The position numbers and the translations under genes are program-made. 64,000 nt of DNA from CALLPQ01 sp964479275 (GTDB taxonomy: Bacteria > Pseudomonadota > Alphaproteobacteria > Caulobacterales > Parvularculaceae). Below, one piece after another: positions 43,060-52,881 of the stretch. How positions within the stretch are numbered: the stretch's first letter is position 1; each line of letters begins with the position of its first letter. The notes beneath the pieces were generated by a model, which did no database searches, was not told the origin of the DNA, and worked only from the letters and a program-made list of their open reading frames with translations. The stretch lies in NCBI GenBank assembly GCA_964479275.1, contig CAYZLR010000001.1, forward strand, positions 92,996 to 156,995. Reading direction: 5' to 3'.

Positions 43060-44473
43060 GGTGAATGCCTTTTTCCTGGTCAATAAAGTCGCGCGGATCA
43101 GCGATATAGCCGGTAATGGCACAGGCAGCTGCTGTTGCCGGGCTTGCTAATATGGTGCGCACGCCGGGGCCTTGACGGCCGACAAAATTACGATTGGACG
43201 TGGATACGACTAATTCTCCAGGTGCTCCTTTATCGCCATTCATAGCAATACACATAGAACATCCGGGCTCTCGCCATTCAGCGCCAGCTTCAATAAAAAT
43301 TTCATGCAAACCTTCAGCTTCAGCCATTTTTTTTATGGCCTCTGAGCCGGGTACAATCAATGCGTTTAATCCGGGTTTAACATGTCGCCCTTCCATGATC
43401 ATCGCAGCTATGCGCAAATCCTCCAATCGCGAATTGGTGCAGCTGCCAATAAAAACTTTATCGACCTTGGCGGTTGAAAAAGGTTGATCTGGCGTCAGCT
43501 GCATATAGGCGGCTGCCTCCTTACCTGAGGCGCTGACCGGTATAGGGGCTATGCCATCAACTGCCATGGCGGCATCTGGAGAGACACCATAAGTAATCAT
43601 GGGCCGTAAATTGTTCACATCAATGTCGACCTCTTGGTCAAAATGTGCCCCTTCATCGGTGGCGAGCGATTGCCACTCTTGAACAGCACGGTTGAATTCT
43701 TCTCTATGCGGAGCAAAGTCCTTTCCCTTCAGAAAGGCATAGGTTTTTTCATCCGGCGCAATAATGCCGGAGCGAGCACCGGCCTCGATAGACATGTTGC
43801 AAAGCGTCATCCGCCCTTCCATGGAAAGAGCTCGCACAGTCTCACCGGCAAACTCAATAGCATACCCTTGGCCGCCATCAGCGCCGATTTTTGCAATCAT
43901 TAACAATGCCATATCCTTAGCGCTGACACCTACGGGGAGTTTTCCGCTAAAATTGACCCGCATAGATTTAGGCTTTCGCTGCAAGACACATTGAGTTGCA
44001 AGCACGTGACCAACTTCTGTTGTGCCAATTCCAAACGCCAATGCGCCAAAGGCACCGTGTGTAGAGGTGTGACTATCACCACAAACAATTGTCTTACCCG
44101 GTTGGGTCATGCCTAGTTCGGGACCAATGACATGGACAATGCCGCGCCGAGGGTCGCCAAGACCGAGCAGTTCAATATTGTGATCCTTGCAATTGACGAT
44201 TAATTGTTCAACTTGCGCTTTGGCCTCTTGGGTTGCATAGGGAATATCTCCATTTGCATCCGCAGTCACGGTTGGTGTCGAATGATCAAGAGTAGCAATG
44301 GTGCGATCTGGGCGGCGAACTTTTAAGCCGCGCTCATTCAAAACCGTAAATGCTTGAGGCGATGTCACTTCATGGATGAGATGAAGGTCAATATACAAAA
44401 CCGCTGGGCTTTCATCGGTTTCTTCAACAACGATATGACGATGCCAGAGTTTATCGAGTAAAGATAAAGCCAT
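43049..44473 (-). CDS. leuC: 3-isopropylmalate dehydratase large subunit
   Basis: LeuC is the 4Fe-4S aconitase-type subunit that converts 2- to 3-isopropylmalate. The cluster ligands are in GSCTNSR near 345 and CSMCIAMN near 408-415, and CGDSHTSTHGAFGALAFGIG near 133 is conserved. The 474 residues are full length. It starts after a 130-bp gap from ilvC that contains a terminator-like hairpin, so it may have its own promoter. Confidence 0.98.
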   Translation of the reverse strand: MALSLLDKLWHRHIVVEETDESPAVLYIDLHLIHEVTSPQAFTVLNERGLKVRRPDRTIATLDHSTPTVTADANGDIPYATQEAKAQVEQLIVNCKDHNIELLGLGDPRRGIVHVIGPELGMTQPGKTIVCGDSHTSTHGAFGALAFGIGTTEVGHVLATQCVLQRKPKSMRVNFSGKLPVGVSAKDMALLMIAKIGADGGQGYAIEFAGETVRALSMEGRMTLCNMSIEAGARSGIIAPDEKTYAFLKGKDFAPHREEFNRAVQEWQSLATDEGAHFDQEVDIDVNNLRPMITYGVSPDAAMAVDGIAPIPVSASGKEAAAYMQLTPDQPFSTAKVDKVFIGSCTNSRLEDLRIAAMIMEGRHVKPGLNALIVPGSEAIKKMAEAEGLHEIFIEAGAEWREPGCSMCIAMNGDKGAPGELVVSTSNRNFVGRQGPGVRTILASPATAAACAITGYIADPRDFIDQEKGIHHVI

Positions 44474-44512
44474 GGGAAAAGCCTTGTATTTTGAAAATTA
44501 GAATACTGTGAT

Positions 44513-44545
44513 GAAAAAAACATCGATTAATGATGACATCAATCG
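44513..44545 (-). terminator. Terminator-like hairpin between ilvC and leuC
   Basis: On the minus strand CGATTGATG and CATTAATCG form a 9-bp stem with one mismatch and a TCAT loop, followed after ATG by seven T. It ends the ilvD-ilvC message or acts as an attenuator before leuC. Confidence 0.6.
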
Positions 44546-44603
44546 TAGAGACGGGATTGCCCTTCATCGATGGCAACCCCGCAATTCAGGGTCTTATTGA
44601 AGT

Positions 44604-45629
44604 CTAATTTTTAGACCCAACATTCGATCCTTCTTGTAACCAGGGCATGCGCGCCCGCAAATCTTTGCCCGTTTTTTCAATCGGATGATTTAAATCTTTG
44701 TCGAGCATCGCATGGTAGCGTGCCTTTCCAGCTTGATTTTCTAAAATCCAGTTGTGTGCAAATGTACCATCTTGAATGTCAGTAAGAACTTCCTTCATGC
44801 GGGCTTTTGTTTCGTTGTTAACAACCCTCGGTCCAGAGACCAGATCGCCATAAATCGCTGTTTCTGAAATGAATTCATGCATTTTCGCCAAGCCGCCCTC
44901 ATAGAGCAGATCAACAATTAATTTTAGTTCGTGTAAACATTCATAATAAGCAATCTCGGGACGATAGCCTGCCTCTACAAGCGTTTCGTATCCTGCAATA
45001 ACCAATTCAGAAGCACCGCCACATAAAACGGCTTGCTCTCCGAAGAGATCTGTTTCGGTTTCTTCTCTAAATGTTGTCTCCAGTGCGCCTGCAGTCGCTC
45101 CGCCAATTAAAAACGTGTAGGCGAGGGCGCGTTCTTTAGCTTTGCCCGATGCATCTTGGTGAATTGCAAATAAACAGGGGACGCCGGCTCCGCGCTCATA
45201 CTCGCGTCGTACCAAGTCTCCGGGCCCTTTGGGCGCCACCATAATCACATCAACATTGGCCGGTGCTTTCACGCGGCCATAAAGCACAGTGAATCCGTGG
45301 GCAAAGAGCAATGTATCACCTTCATCTAGAGAGTCGGCAATGTCAGCATTGAAAATTTCTTCATGAGACATATCAGGTGTTAAAATTGCAATAAGTTTGG
45401 CAGCTTTTGCAGCCTCACGAACTGGCAAGGTTTTCAAACCATCAGCTTTTGCCTGAATATCGCCTTTACCGCCCGGACGTACCCCGATGATAACATCACA
45501 TCCTGAGTTTTTGAGATTCAAAGCGTGTGCCCGTCCTTGACTGCCGTACCCAATCACCGCGACAGGTGAGTCTTTGACTGCCGTAGGATTAGCATCTTTT
45601 TCAGTGTAAATCTTAATTGGGTCCGTCAT
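44604..45629 (-). CDS. ilvC: Ketol-acid reductoisomerase
   Basis: IlvC converts acetolactate and acetohydroxybutyrate to dihydroxy-acids with NADPH and Mg. The 341-residue class I enzyme shows GYGSQGRAHALNLKNSG near 27-43, VAPKGPGDLVRREY near 131 and the metal-binding CLHELKLIVDLLYEGG near 224-239. AAGGA lies seven bases before the ATG. It follows ilvD by 38 bp. It can also reduce ketopantoate in some bacteria, which bears on the pantothenate genes at the left end. Confidence 0.98.
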   Translation of the reverse strand: MTDPIKIYTEKDANPTAVKDSPVAVIGYGSQGRAHALNLKNSGCDVIIGVRPGGKGDIQAKADGLKTLPVREAAKAAKLIAILTPDMSHEEIFNADIADSLDEGDTLLFAHGFTVLYGRVKAPANVDVIMVAPKGPGDLVRREYERGAGVPCLFAIHQDASGKAKERALAYTFLIGGATAGALETTFREETETDLFGEQAVLCGGASELVIAGYETLVEAGYRPEIAYYECLHELKLIVDLLYEGGLAKMHEFISETAIYGDLVSGPRVVNNETKARMKEVLTDIQDGTFAHNWILENQAGKARYHAMLDKDLNHPIEKTGKDLRARMPWLQEGSNVGSKN

Positions 45630-45667
45630 GTTTTTTTCCTTCTAAGCAATTCTTTATATTTTAATAT

Positions 45668-47335
45668 TCAGTGTTCTGTATCAACCGTCACAGCGCCTTT
45701 TGAAGCTGATGCAGCCAAGCGGGCATATTTATCAAATGCCCCCCCCATTTTGTTTAACTTACGAGGTTTAAAGGCTGCACGTCGCGCTTCCCAATCAATA
45801 TCGGCGTCTATGCGCCGGGTTTCAGCGTCAATTTTGATGATATCGCCTTCTTCAATTAATGCGATCGGTCCTCCATTCGCTGCCTCTGGCGCAACATGGC
45901 CAATAACAAATCCATGTGAGGCACCGGAAAAACGGCCATCGGTAATCATGGCAACTTTACCTGCAAGACCTTGTCCTGCTACGGCGGCGGTAACAGCTAG
46001 CATCTCTCGCATGCCGGGCCCGCCCTTTGGCCCTTCATAGCGAATAATCACCACATCACCGGCTACGATTTCGTTTCTCGATACAGCTTGAAATGCGTCT
46101 TCCTCGCATTCAAAAACGCGGGCCCGCCCTTCAAAAGCGCCATCAGAATATCCTGCTGTTTTTAATACAGAGCCTTCGGGTGCCAGATCGCCATAAAGTA
46201 TACGTAAGCCCCCGGTGGCTTTCATAGGCTTTTCTACGCTTAGCACGACTTTTTGTCCGGGTTTTTCTTCGTTAAGTGCAAATTCTTCAAATAAGGTGCA
46301 ACCACTGACGGTTGGCGTATCGACAATCTTTTTTCCCTCACGTAACCGATCCCCAAAAAGCCTTACGCCGCCGGCTTCATAGAGATCTTTTGCAAGGTAT
46401 TGCCCGCCGGGTTTCAGGTTTGTAATTACGGGTGTGATGCGTGATAGAGCGTCAAATTCATCGATAGAGAATGGCACTCCCGCTTCAATACCGATGGCTG
46501 CTAAATGGAGCACTGCATTGGTTGAGCCGCCACTGGCTACAACCGCTGTTGCTGCATTTCTAAGAGAGTCTGGCGTAATGAATTGACGCGCGGAGATGCC
46601 TTCATGAGCGAGCTTTGCCACCAATTCACCGCACCGCTTGGCCTCGGCGAATTTAGCAATATCCGTCGCCGGTGGATCCCCCGCGCCCATAGGGGCCAGT
46701 CCTAAAAAAGCGAGGGCCATCGCCATAGTATTTGCTGTGAATTGTCCGCCACATGCACCAGCGCCCGGGCAAGCTGTGCGTTCAATTTCACCAAGCTCTG
46801 CATCATCAATGTCGCCAGACGCATGGGCGCCTACGGCTTCAAAAACGTCCTGAATGGAGAGATCTTTACCCTTACAATTACCGGGCATAATGGTGCCGCC
46901 ATAAAAAATGACGCCAGGAATGTCCATGCGAGCAAGGGCCATGGCGGCAGCAGGTAAGGTTTTATCGCAGCCGACTAAAATAATAGCCGCATCAAGTGAG
47001 TGTCCACGCACCGCTAATTCGATTGAGTCTGCGATAACCTCACGCGAGATGAGAGAGGCTCGCATGCCTTCCCCGCCCATGGTTATTCCGTCAGAAACAA
47101 CGATTGTGTTGAAGTCGATAGGGGTTGCGCCGCCATTGCGAACACCCTCTCTGACCGGTTCGGCTAAATCCCCCAAATGCATGTTGCACGGGGTAATGGT
47201 TGACCATGTATTGACAACAGCAATCATGGGTTGGGCAAAATCTTTATCATCATAACCAACAGCGCGCAGCATGGCTCTTGCCGGTGCTTTCGCCGGGCCT
47301 TTGGTGATCGCATCTGATATCTTTGGTTTCGCCAT
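45668..47335 (-). CDS. ilvD: Dihydroxy-acid dehydratase
   Basis: IlvD dehydrates dihydroxy-acids to the 2-keto acids of valine and isoleucine, and ketoisovalerate also feeds PanB. The 555 residues have NTWSTITPCNMHLGDLA near 46, GCDKTLPAAAM near 122, PGAGACGGQFTANTMA near 191 and DGRFSGASHGFVIGH near 470, consistent with an Fe-S DHAD of the ILVD/EDD family. It is first in an ilvD-ilvC unit. A palindrome and a possible leader peptide lie upstream. Confidence 0.98.
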   Translation of the reverse strand: MAKPKISDAITKGPAKAPARAMLRAVGYDDKDFAQPMIAVVNTWSTITPCNMHLGDLAEPVREGVRNGGATPIDFNTIVVSDGITMGGEGMRASLISREVIADSIELAVRGHSLDAAIILVGCDKTLPAAAMALARMDIPGVIFYGGTIMPGNCKGKDLSIQDVFEAVGAHASGDIDDAELGEIERTACPGAGACGGQFTANTMAMALAFLGLAPMGAGDPPATDIAKFAEAKRCGELVAKLAHEGISARQFITPDSLRNAATAVVASGGSTNAVLHLAAIGIEAGVPFSIDEFDALSRITPVITNLKPGGQYLAKDLYEAGGVRLFGDRLREGKKIVDTPTVSGCTLFEEFALNEEKPGQKVVLSVEKPMKATGGLRILYGDLAPEGSVLKTAGYSDGAFEGRARVFECEEDAFQAVSRNEIVAGDVVIIRYEGPKGGPGMREMLAVTAAVAGQGLAGKVAMITDGRFSGASHGFVIGHVAPEAANGGPIALIEEGDIIKIDAETRRIDADIDWEARRAAFKPRKLNKMGGAFDKYARLAASASKGAVTVDTEH

Positions 47336-47419
47336 AAAGCGTTGATCCCTAATTCATGCCGGTCGCAGACTGACTGGTCTAACAATCTAGTCTTTTTGTT
47401 TATTTTGTGTATCTGCGTC

Positions 47420-47450
47420 TTTTGTCCTAAGTTTCGAAATCAAGACAAAA
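47420..47450. promoter_or_regulatory. 31-bp imperfect palindrome upstream of ilvD
   Basis: TTTTGTC (47420-47426) mirrors GACAAAA (47444-47450) around a central TTTCGAAA. Intervening positions also match partly. It lies 85-115 bp upstream of ilvD, in a 282-bp gene-free stretch (47336-47617). It could be an operator, or a leader hairpin at the end of the possible leader peptide. Confidence 0.5.
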
Positions 47451-47489
47451 CTGCTTTAAAATATCGCAACGCAATATAAGTATCGGCAT
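47427..47489 (-). CDS. Possible Ile/Leu-rich leader peptide before ilvD
   Basis: ATG at 47489 to TAG at 47427 encodes 20 residues, MPILILRCDILKQFCLDFET, with three Ile and four Leu. Its stop falls inside the palindrome listed above. Leader peptides of this type control branched-chain operons by attenuation in many bacteria. However, the SD is weak, AT-rich DNA favours Ile/Leu codons, and no obvious U-tailed terminator precedes ilvD. Confidence 0.3.
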   Translation of the reverse strand: MPILILRCDILKQFCLDFET

Positions 47490-47617
47490 ACACCACGGAT
47501 AAGGGGCGGAAACAAGAGAAAACCCAATACCAATTCAAAATAAGTACTGTTTTTCGTTCTATTTCGAATATTTTTAGTTAAACGGTTTGTTTTTCGAGGT
47601 AAAATTAAAATTTTATG

Positions 47618-48808
47618 CTAATCACCGCGAAGGAGTAGGCGCCTAATGTTGCGAGCAGCTTGTCGGATACGTTGTTCGTTTTCGACGAGTCCAATTCGAA
47701 CGTGACCGTCTCCATGTTCGCCAAAACCCAGGCCAGGAGCAACGGCAACGTCTGCCTCTTCCATCAATTTTTTAGCAAAAGCAACTGAGCCTAGCGCGTC
47801 AAATTGAGTGGGAATTTTGGCCCAGGCAAACATTGAAGAAGAGGGCGAGGGGATTGTCCATCCGGCATTTGCAAACTGAGTAATCAGGACATCACGTCTG
47901 GTTTTGTAAGTCGCCCTTATCTCCTCGACGCAATCCCACGGTCCGTCAAGAGCGGCAGCAGCGGCAACCTGTATCGGGGTAAAAGCACCATAATCGAGGT
48001 AGGACTTGACGCGGGTCAAAGCGTTGATCATGCGCTCGTTCCCTACGGCCATGCCGACGCGCCAACCTGCCATCGCAAATGTTTTTGAGAGTGAGTTTAC
48101 CTCAACGGCAAGATCAATGGCGCCCTCGACTTCAAAAATTGAAGGAGGGGGATTGTCTTCGTCAAAATAAATTTCGCTGTAGGCTAAATCCGAGAGGACT
48201 AAAACGCCATTGCGTTTTGCCAGCGCAACCACTTCTTTATAAAAATCCAGCCCGGCCATTTGCGCGGTTGGGTTTGATGGGTAGTTGATAACCATGGCTT
48301 TGGGAGGTGTTTTACTCGCCTTGATAGCATCATGAAGCCCTTGCAGATAAATTTCCGGAGTCAAAGCTGGAATAGCCTCGATGACACCACCAGCGATGAT
48401 AAACCCGTAAGCGTGTATCGGATACGCTGGATTGGGCGAGAGGATGATGTCTCCTGGTGCTGTAATTGCTTGGGCTAAATTCGCAAACCCCTCTTTCGAG
48501 CCAAGGGTGGCAATGATCTGTCGATCTGGATCCAGTTCAACGCAAAACCGACGTTTGTAGTAACGACTCATGGCTTGGCGTAACCCTGAAATCCCTCTTG
48601 ATGCAGAATAGCGATGGGCTTTAGGATTGCGTGCCGTTTCGGTTAATTTATCAACAATATGAGACGGCGTAGGCATATCTGGGTTGCCCATACCTAAATC
48701 GATAATATCGCGTCCATTTTGGCGTAATTGCGCTTTTAGCTTATTGACTTCCTCAAATACGTAAGGGGGCAATTGCTGAATACGGTAGAATTCTTCCTGG
48801 TGAGCCAT
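47618..48808 (-). CDS. Class I/II aminotransferase, alanine transaminase type (AlaC-like)
   Basis: This PLP enzyme of fold type I has 396 residues. It shows DLGMGNPDMPTP near 37, the NYPSNPTAQ segment near 174 and the PLP lysine in NSLSKTFAMAGWRVG near 238-252, with the substrate Arg in GHVRIGLVEN near 370. The opening RIQQLPPYVFEEV is characteristic of the AlaC/YfdZ group, which makes alanine from pyruvate. It is co-directional with ilvA upstream, and its downstream neighbour ilvD starts after 282 bp. Specificity for alanine is inferred. Confidence 0.9.
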   Translation of the reverse strand: MAHQEEFYRIQQLPPYVFEEVNKLKAQLRQNGRDIIDLGMGNPDMPTPSHIVDKLTETARNPKAHRYSASRGISGLRQAMSRYYKRRFCVELDPDRQIIATLGSKEGFANLAQAITAPGDIILSPNPAYPIHAYGFIIAGGVIEAIPALTPEIYLQGLHDAIKASKTPPKAMVINYPSNPTAQMAGLDFYKEVVALAKRNGVLVLSDLAYSEIYFDEDNPPPSIFEVEGAIDLAVEVNSLSKTFAMAGWRVGMAVGNERMINALTRVKSYLDYGAFTPIQVAAAAALDGPWDCVEEIRATYKTRRDVLITQFANAGWTIPSPSSSMFAWAKIPTQFDALGSVAFAKKLMEEADVAVAPGLGFGEHGDGHVRIGLVENEQRIRQAARNIRRLLLRGD

Positions 48809-48855
48809 TTTTTAATTCGTAATAACCTTAGATTAATATCAGAAACTTGTTTGGC

Positions 48856-50070
48856 TTAATAAGCCGCAATGTCAACTTCATACCCCTCATCTCTCAAATT
48901 TTTCAGTATTCGGTCCAGATGGTCCTGACCTTGAGTATCAATGGTTAAATCCATACACGTCATTTTTGCAGGCAAATCTGAATAGGTTCTGTGGTGTCCG
49001 ACATCTATGACATTCCCATCCTGGCTTGCCACAATTGTTGCGACCCGGACGAGTTGTCCGGGTTTGTCGAGCAGTTGGACCCTTAAGCGTGCGAGGCGGC
49101 CAGAGCGAGCCAAATCTCGCATCAAAATCATTGATAAAAGACGTTGATCAATGTTCCCCCCGCACAAAACCAAGCCAATGGTTTGCCCTTTAAAGCGCTC
49201 GGGTTGGGAGAGAATGGCGGCGAGTCCAGCCGCGCCAGCCCCCTCAACAAGAATTTTTTGTTCGTTCATGATTAAACTGAGCGCTCTTTCAAGGCTACGT
49301 TCATCAACAAGCACAATATCATCAACAAGTTCAGAAATAATGTTGCGCGTAATGCGCCCGGCTTTTTTAACCGCAATGCCTTCTGCCAATGTATCTCCGC
49401 CGGTGGGGCGCGTACCGCCATCGAGCGCGTTGACCATTGACGGGAACAAAGCCGCTTGAACGCCAAGAACCTTAGCGTTTTTATCTGCGTTTTTGATGGC
49501 TGCAGACATTCCCGCAATTAACCCGCCGCCGCCAATAGGCACCAGAAAGCTATCAAATTTTGGGCCTTGCTCCATCATCTCCAACGCAATCGTACCTTGG
49601 CCCGCAATAATATCGAGATCATCAAACGGGTGTACAAAAATCAAGTCTTGATCATCACAAAGCTGTTGCGCATGCGTATTTGCCTCGTCAAATGTTGCGC
49701 CGTTTAAAACAACATCACCGCCAGCAAGTTTGGTCTCTCTAATCTTAACGTCTGGGGTTGTCTCGGGCATAACGATAACAGCGCGAATGCCAAGCTGTGT
49801 TGCATGATATGCGACGCCCTGGGCATGGTTGCCTGCTGATGCTGCAATCACGCCGCGTTTTTTCGAGGCATCATCGAGTTGTAGCAATTTATTCAATGCG
49901 CCACGTTGCTTAAAGGATCCGGTATATTGAAGGCATTCCAGTTTTAGCCAAATATCGGCATAAGTGAGCGCAGAAAGCTTTTCTGCTTTCACCAGAGGGG
50001 TGCGCATAATGTGTCCCTCAAGCCGGGCTGAGGCATCTTTTATATCGTTTATAGTGATGGAATTAGACAT
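48856..50070 (-). CDS. ilvA: Threonine ammonia-lyase (with ACT domain)
   Basis: The enzyme deaminates threonine to 2-oxobutanoate, the first step to isoleucine. The 404 residues have the PLP lysine in TGSFKQRGALNKL near 50-62, SAGNHAQGVAYHA near 79, and GGGGLIAGM near 178. A single ACT-like regulatory domain follows from about 325 (RLRVQLLDKPGQLVRVATIV), fitting the shorter IlvA/TdcB-type form with one ACT. Its position beside the ilv/leu genes supports a biosynthetic role. It overlaps the end of a short upstream frame by 22 bp. Confidence 0.93.
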   Translation of the reverse strand: MSNSITINDIKDASARLEGHIMRTPLVKAEKLSALTYADIWLKLECLQYTGSFKQRGALNKLLQLDDASKKRGVIAASAGNHAQGVAYHATQLGIRAVIVMPETTPDVKIRETKLAGGDVVLNGATFDEANTHAQQLCDDQDLIFVHPFDDLDIIAGQGTIALEMMEQGPKFDSFLVPIGGGGLIAGMSAAIKNADKNAKVLGVQAALFPSMVNALDGGTRPTGGDTLAEGIAVKKAGRITRNIISELVDDIVLVDERSLERALSLIMNEQKILVEGAGAAGLAAILSQPERFKGQTIGLVLCGGNIDQRLLSMILMRDLARSGRLARLRVQLLDKPGQLVRVATIVASQDGNVIDVGHHRTYSDLPAKMTCMDLTIDTQGQDHLDRILKNLRDEGYEVDIAAY

Positions 50071-50366
50071 TTCTCGCGCAACTTTCGTTTTAACTGCAAT
50101 ATGGCGATAATCACCTCAAGCGCAATCATAATTTTGACGATAAGAATTGAAATCGGGTCAATATTGATGCGAGGCTTGGGGGCTTTGTCTGCATTGCTTG
50201 CCGTTTTTTCAAAGGATGAATAATTACTGCGGGCATCCTGGTTTTTGCCTCTTGCGTTGCGTGTATCATCGCCTATTGTCGCTTTTAAATCAGCAGGCTT
50301 TTGAATAGGCTTACTGATACCATTATGGCCACAAACTCGCTTTGCTGGAGGCTTCATGCTGCGCAC
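50049..50366 (-). CDS. Small open frame with one membrane helix, upstream of ilvA
   Basis: The 105-codon frame has a polar N-terminal two-thirds rich in Lys, Asn and Ser, and one hydrophobic helix (about residues 72-92, ISILIVKIMIALEVIIAIL) followed by KRKLREK. It overlaps the ilvA start by 22 bp, which would allow coupling. It has no SD and I recognise no family. It may be a real small tail-anchored protein or a chance frame in the divergent region before the M1 peptidase. Confidence 0.35.
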   Translation of the reverse strand: MRSMKPPAKRVCGHNGISKPIQKPADLKATIGDDTRNARGKNQDARSNYSSFEKTASNADKAPKPRINIDPISILIVKIMIALEVIIAILQLKRKLREKCLIPSL

Positions 50367-50436
50367 TTTGTTTTCTTTAAGAAGGTTTCTCTCTCTTCAT
50401 GTTCAAGTTTTTATATCACAATTGTTAAGGACCATC

Positions 50437-52881
50437 GTGCCCTCACGCCCCAAATTACTGGGCTTGTTAATGACGGTTCTGGCCACCAACTCATTGGCCG
50501 CACATGGATTTCAGTTCCCTGTGGAGCAAACCAAGGGTAGCTTTAAAGATAAATTTCGCCAGTTAGAGGAAGTGCTCCCTACACCCAATATCTATAGAAA
50601 TGCGGGCGGCGCACCAGGCTTTGCCTATTGGCAACAACAAGCGGATTATAAAATCGCTGTTTCTCTTGATGAAACAAAACGCCGTATCTCTGGCACTGAA
50701 ACCATCACTTACACGAACAACTCTCCTGACAGCTTACCGTTTATCTGGATGCAGCTTGATCAAAATCGCTTTCGCACAGATAGTCTTGCGGAGCGTTCAG
50801 CGGATTTCGGGGGTATTGGGAATCGGGCGCCGGCAACGCGTTCGGCAACGGGCAATCGCCCCGCGCGGATTTCTTTTTCTGCCTTGCGTAAACATCAAGC
50901 CGAAAAAGACAATGATTTTGGTTTTGAAATTAACTCCTTAAAATCATCTGATGGTCGTGATTTGAACTATACGATCGTTGGGACGCTCATGCGGATTGAT
51001 TTGCCAAAGCCCCTTCGTCCCAAACAACGCTTGGAGTTCACGTTGGGGTGGGCGTTCAATATGGTGGAAGAAAATGCAGTTTCTGCTCGTTCAGGTTACG
51101 AGAAATTCGATGATGGAAACGATATTTTCCTTTTGGCGCAATGGTATCCGCGTCTTGCCGCTTATTCCGATTATGAAGGATGGCATAATAAAGAGTTTTT
51201 AGGGCGTGGTGAATTTACGATTGAGTTTGGGAATTACGAAGTTGAAATTACTGTCCCTTCAGATCATATCGTTTCCTCAACGGGACTTTTGCAAAATCCT
51301 GATGATGTGTTGTCCGAGACACAAAAGCAGCGCCTCGAGAGCGCCCGTGACGCCGAACGTCCCGTTTTTATTGTAACTGCTGATGAGGCCTTGGCTGCTG
51401 AAAAGTCAAAGTCAAGCGCGTTTAAAACGTGGAAATTTAAAGCTGATAACGTCCGTGATTTTGCCTGGGCTTCTTCACGTAAATTTATTTGGGATGCGCA
51501 AGGTTATGAGCAGGGCGGCGATGTAATGCCTTTTGTTTGGGCAATGTCATTTTACCCGAAAGAGGGCGAGCCATTATGGTCGCGCTATTCCACTCAATCC
51601 GTGATCCATACAATGGAAGTTTATTCACGGATGAGCTTTGATTACCCATATCCGACATCACAATCCGTAAATGGTCCTGTTGGTGGCATGGAATATCCAA
51701 TGATCACTTTTAATGGTCCGCGTACAGAGCTACAAGATGATGGGGAGCGCACTTATTCTGCAGCTGAAAAACGGTTCTTGATCGGCGTCGTTATTCATGA
51801 GGTTGGACATAATTATTTTCCCATGATCGTGAATACTGATGAACGGCAATGGACCTGGATGGACGAAGGGATGAATACATTCTTGCAATTCATCGCGGAG
51901 CAGGAGTGGGATCCAGATTATCGTTCTCGCCGTGGTGAGGCGCGGTGGATGGTCGATTATATGAAATCAACCAACCAAGTTCCAATTATGACCAATTCAG
52001 AAAGTATTTTGCAGTTTGGTAATAATGCCTATGGGAAACCGGCAACGGCTTTCAATATCATGCGAGAAACAATTCTGGGCCGGGAACTTTTTGATTTTGC
52101 ATTTAAGACCTATGCCAATCGTTGGAAGTTTAAGCGCCCTACACCCTCAGACTTTTTCCGCACCATGGAAGAGGCCTCCGGTGTGGATCTCGACTGGTTC
52201 TGGCATGGTTGGTTCTATACCACTGACCATGTTGATATCTCGCTTGATAATGTCACGAAGTTGCGCATTGATACCAAAAACCCCGATGTTGAACATAAGT
52301 TACTTGAAGAAGAGGAGTTGAAAGCGCCAGCGTCTTTAACGGATGAGCGAAACCGGAACGAGAAAAAGCGGTTTCGCATAAATGATAAGCCTTGGTTGAA
52401 AGATTTCTATGACAATAACAGCGCTTACTTAGTGACCAACAAGGATCGCAATTCCTATAACTCTTATCTAAAAGGACTCAAGGATTGGGAACGCGAAGCA
52501 TTAGAGCGCGCCATTAAAGATGACGAGAATTATTACATTCTGAATTTCTCTAATAAAGGTGGCCTTGTAATGCCGATTATTTTAGAGATCACATATGCTG
52601 ATAACTCTAAAGAAATGTATCGCATCCCTGCTGAAATCTGGCGCCGTAACCATAAGCGCGTGAGCAAACTCTTGATACGGGATAAGGAAATAAAAGATAT
52701 CGTTTTAGACCCGCGTCTCGAAACTGCGGATGTGGATCTCAACAATAACTATTTCCCACGCCGTATTCTTCCCTCTCGAATCGAGGCTTTTAAAAATGAT
52801 AGAAAGCCCCCACTTCCAAACCGGGATCTTATTCAGGACGTAAAAACGGAATTAAAAAAAGATGACGACGATAAGAAATAA
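50437..52881 (+). CDS. Exported M1-family zinc metallopeptidase
   Basis: From the GTG at 50437 (AAGGA five bases upstream) the 814-residue protein starts with a signal peptide, VPSRPKLLGLLMTVLATNSLAA. The longer frame from 50356 lacks a good SD. The zinc site is H454-EVG-H458 with the Glu ligand in WMDEGMN about 20 residues on, and GGMEYPM near 416 is the exopeptidase-type motif. N-terminal beta-saddle segments (ISGTETITYTNNSPD) and a helical C-terminus complete an M1/aminopeptidase-N-like fold. It overlaps the DUF6702 gene by 20 bp. It probably degrades peptides in the periplasm or outside. Confidence 0.9.
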   Translation: MPSRPKLLGLLMTVLATNSLAAHGFQFPVEQTKGSFKDKFRQLEEVLPTPNIYRNAGGAPGFAYWQQQADYKIAVSLDETKRRISGTETITYTNNSPDSLPFIWMQLDQNRFRTDSLAERSADFGGIGNRAPATRSATGNRPARISFSALRKHQAEKDNDFGFEINSLKSSDGRDLNYTIVGTLMRIDLPKPLRPKQRLEFTLGWAFNMVEENAVSARSGYEKFDDGNDIFLLAQWYPRLAAYSDYEGWHNKEFLGRGEFTIEFGNYEVEITVPSDHIVSSTGLLQNPDDVLSETQKQRLESARDAERPVFIVTADEALAAEKSKSSAFKTWKFKADNVRDFAWASSRKFIWDAQGYEQGGDVMPFVWAMSFYPKEGEPLWSRYSTQSVIHTMEVYSRMSFDYPYPTSQSVNGPVGGMEYPMITFNGPRTELQDDGERTYSAAEKRFLIGVVIHEVGHNYFPMIVNTDERQWTWMDEGMNTFLQFIAEQEWDPDYRSRRGEARWMVDYMKSTNQVPIMTNSESILQFGNNAYGKPATAFNIMRETILGRELFDFAFKTYANRWKFKRPTPSDFFRTMEEASGVDLDWFWHGWFYTTDHVDISLDNVTKLRIDTKNPDVEHKLLEEEELKAPASLTDERNRNEKKRFRINDKPWLKDFYDNNSAYLVTNKDRNSYNSYLKGLKDWEREALERAIKDDENYYILNFSNKGGLVMPIILEITYADNSKEMYRIPAEIWRRNHKRVSKLLIRDKEIKDIVLDPRLETADVDLNNNYFPRRILPSRIEAFKNDRKPPLPNRDLIQDVKTELKKDDDDKK

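Noticed and set aside
44513..44600. Leader peptide with Val-Ile-Ile codons between ilvC and leuC
   Set aside because: The frame runs through the terminator stem itself, has no SD and does not stop before leuC.
47590..47617. AT-rich palindrome near the aminotransferase stop as terminator
   Set aside because: The stem is A/T only and lacks a GC part, so it is weak and common in such sequence.
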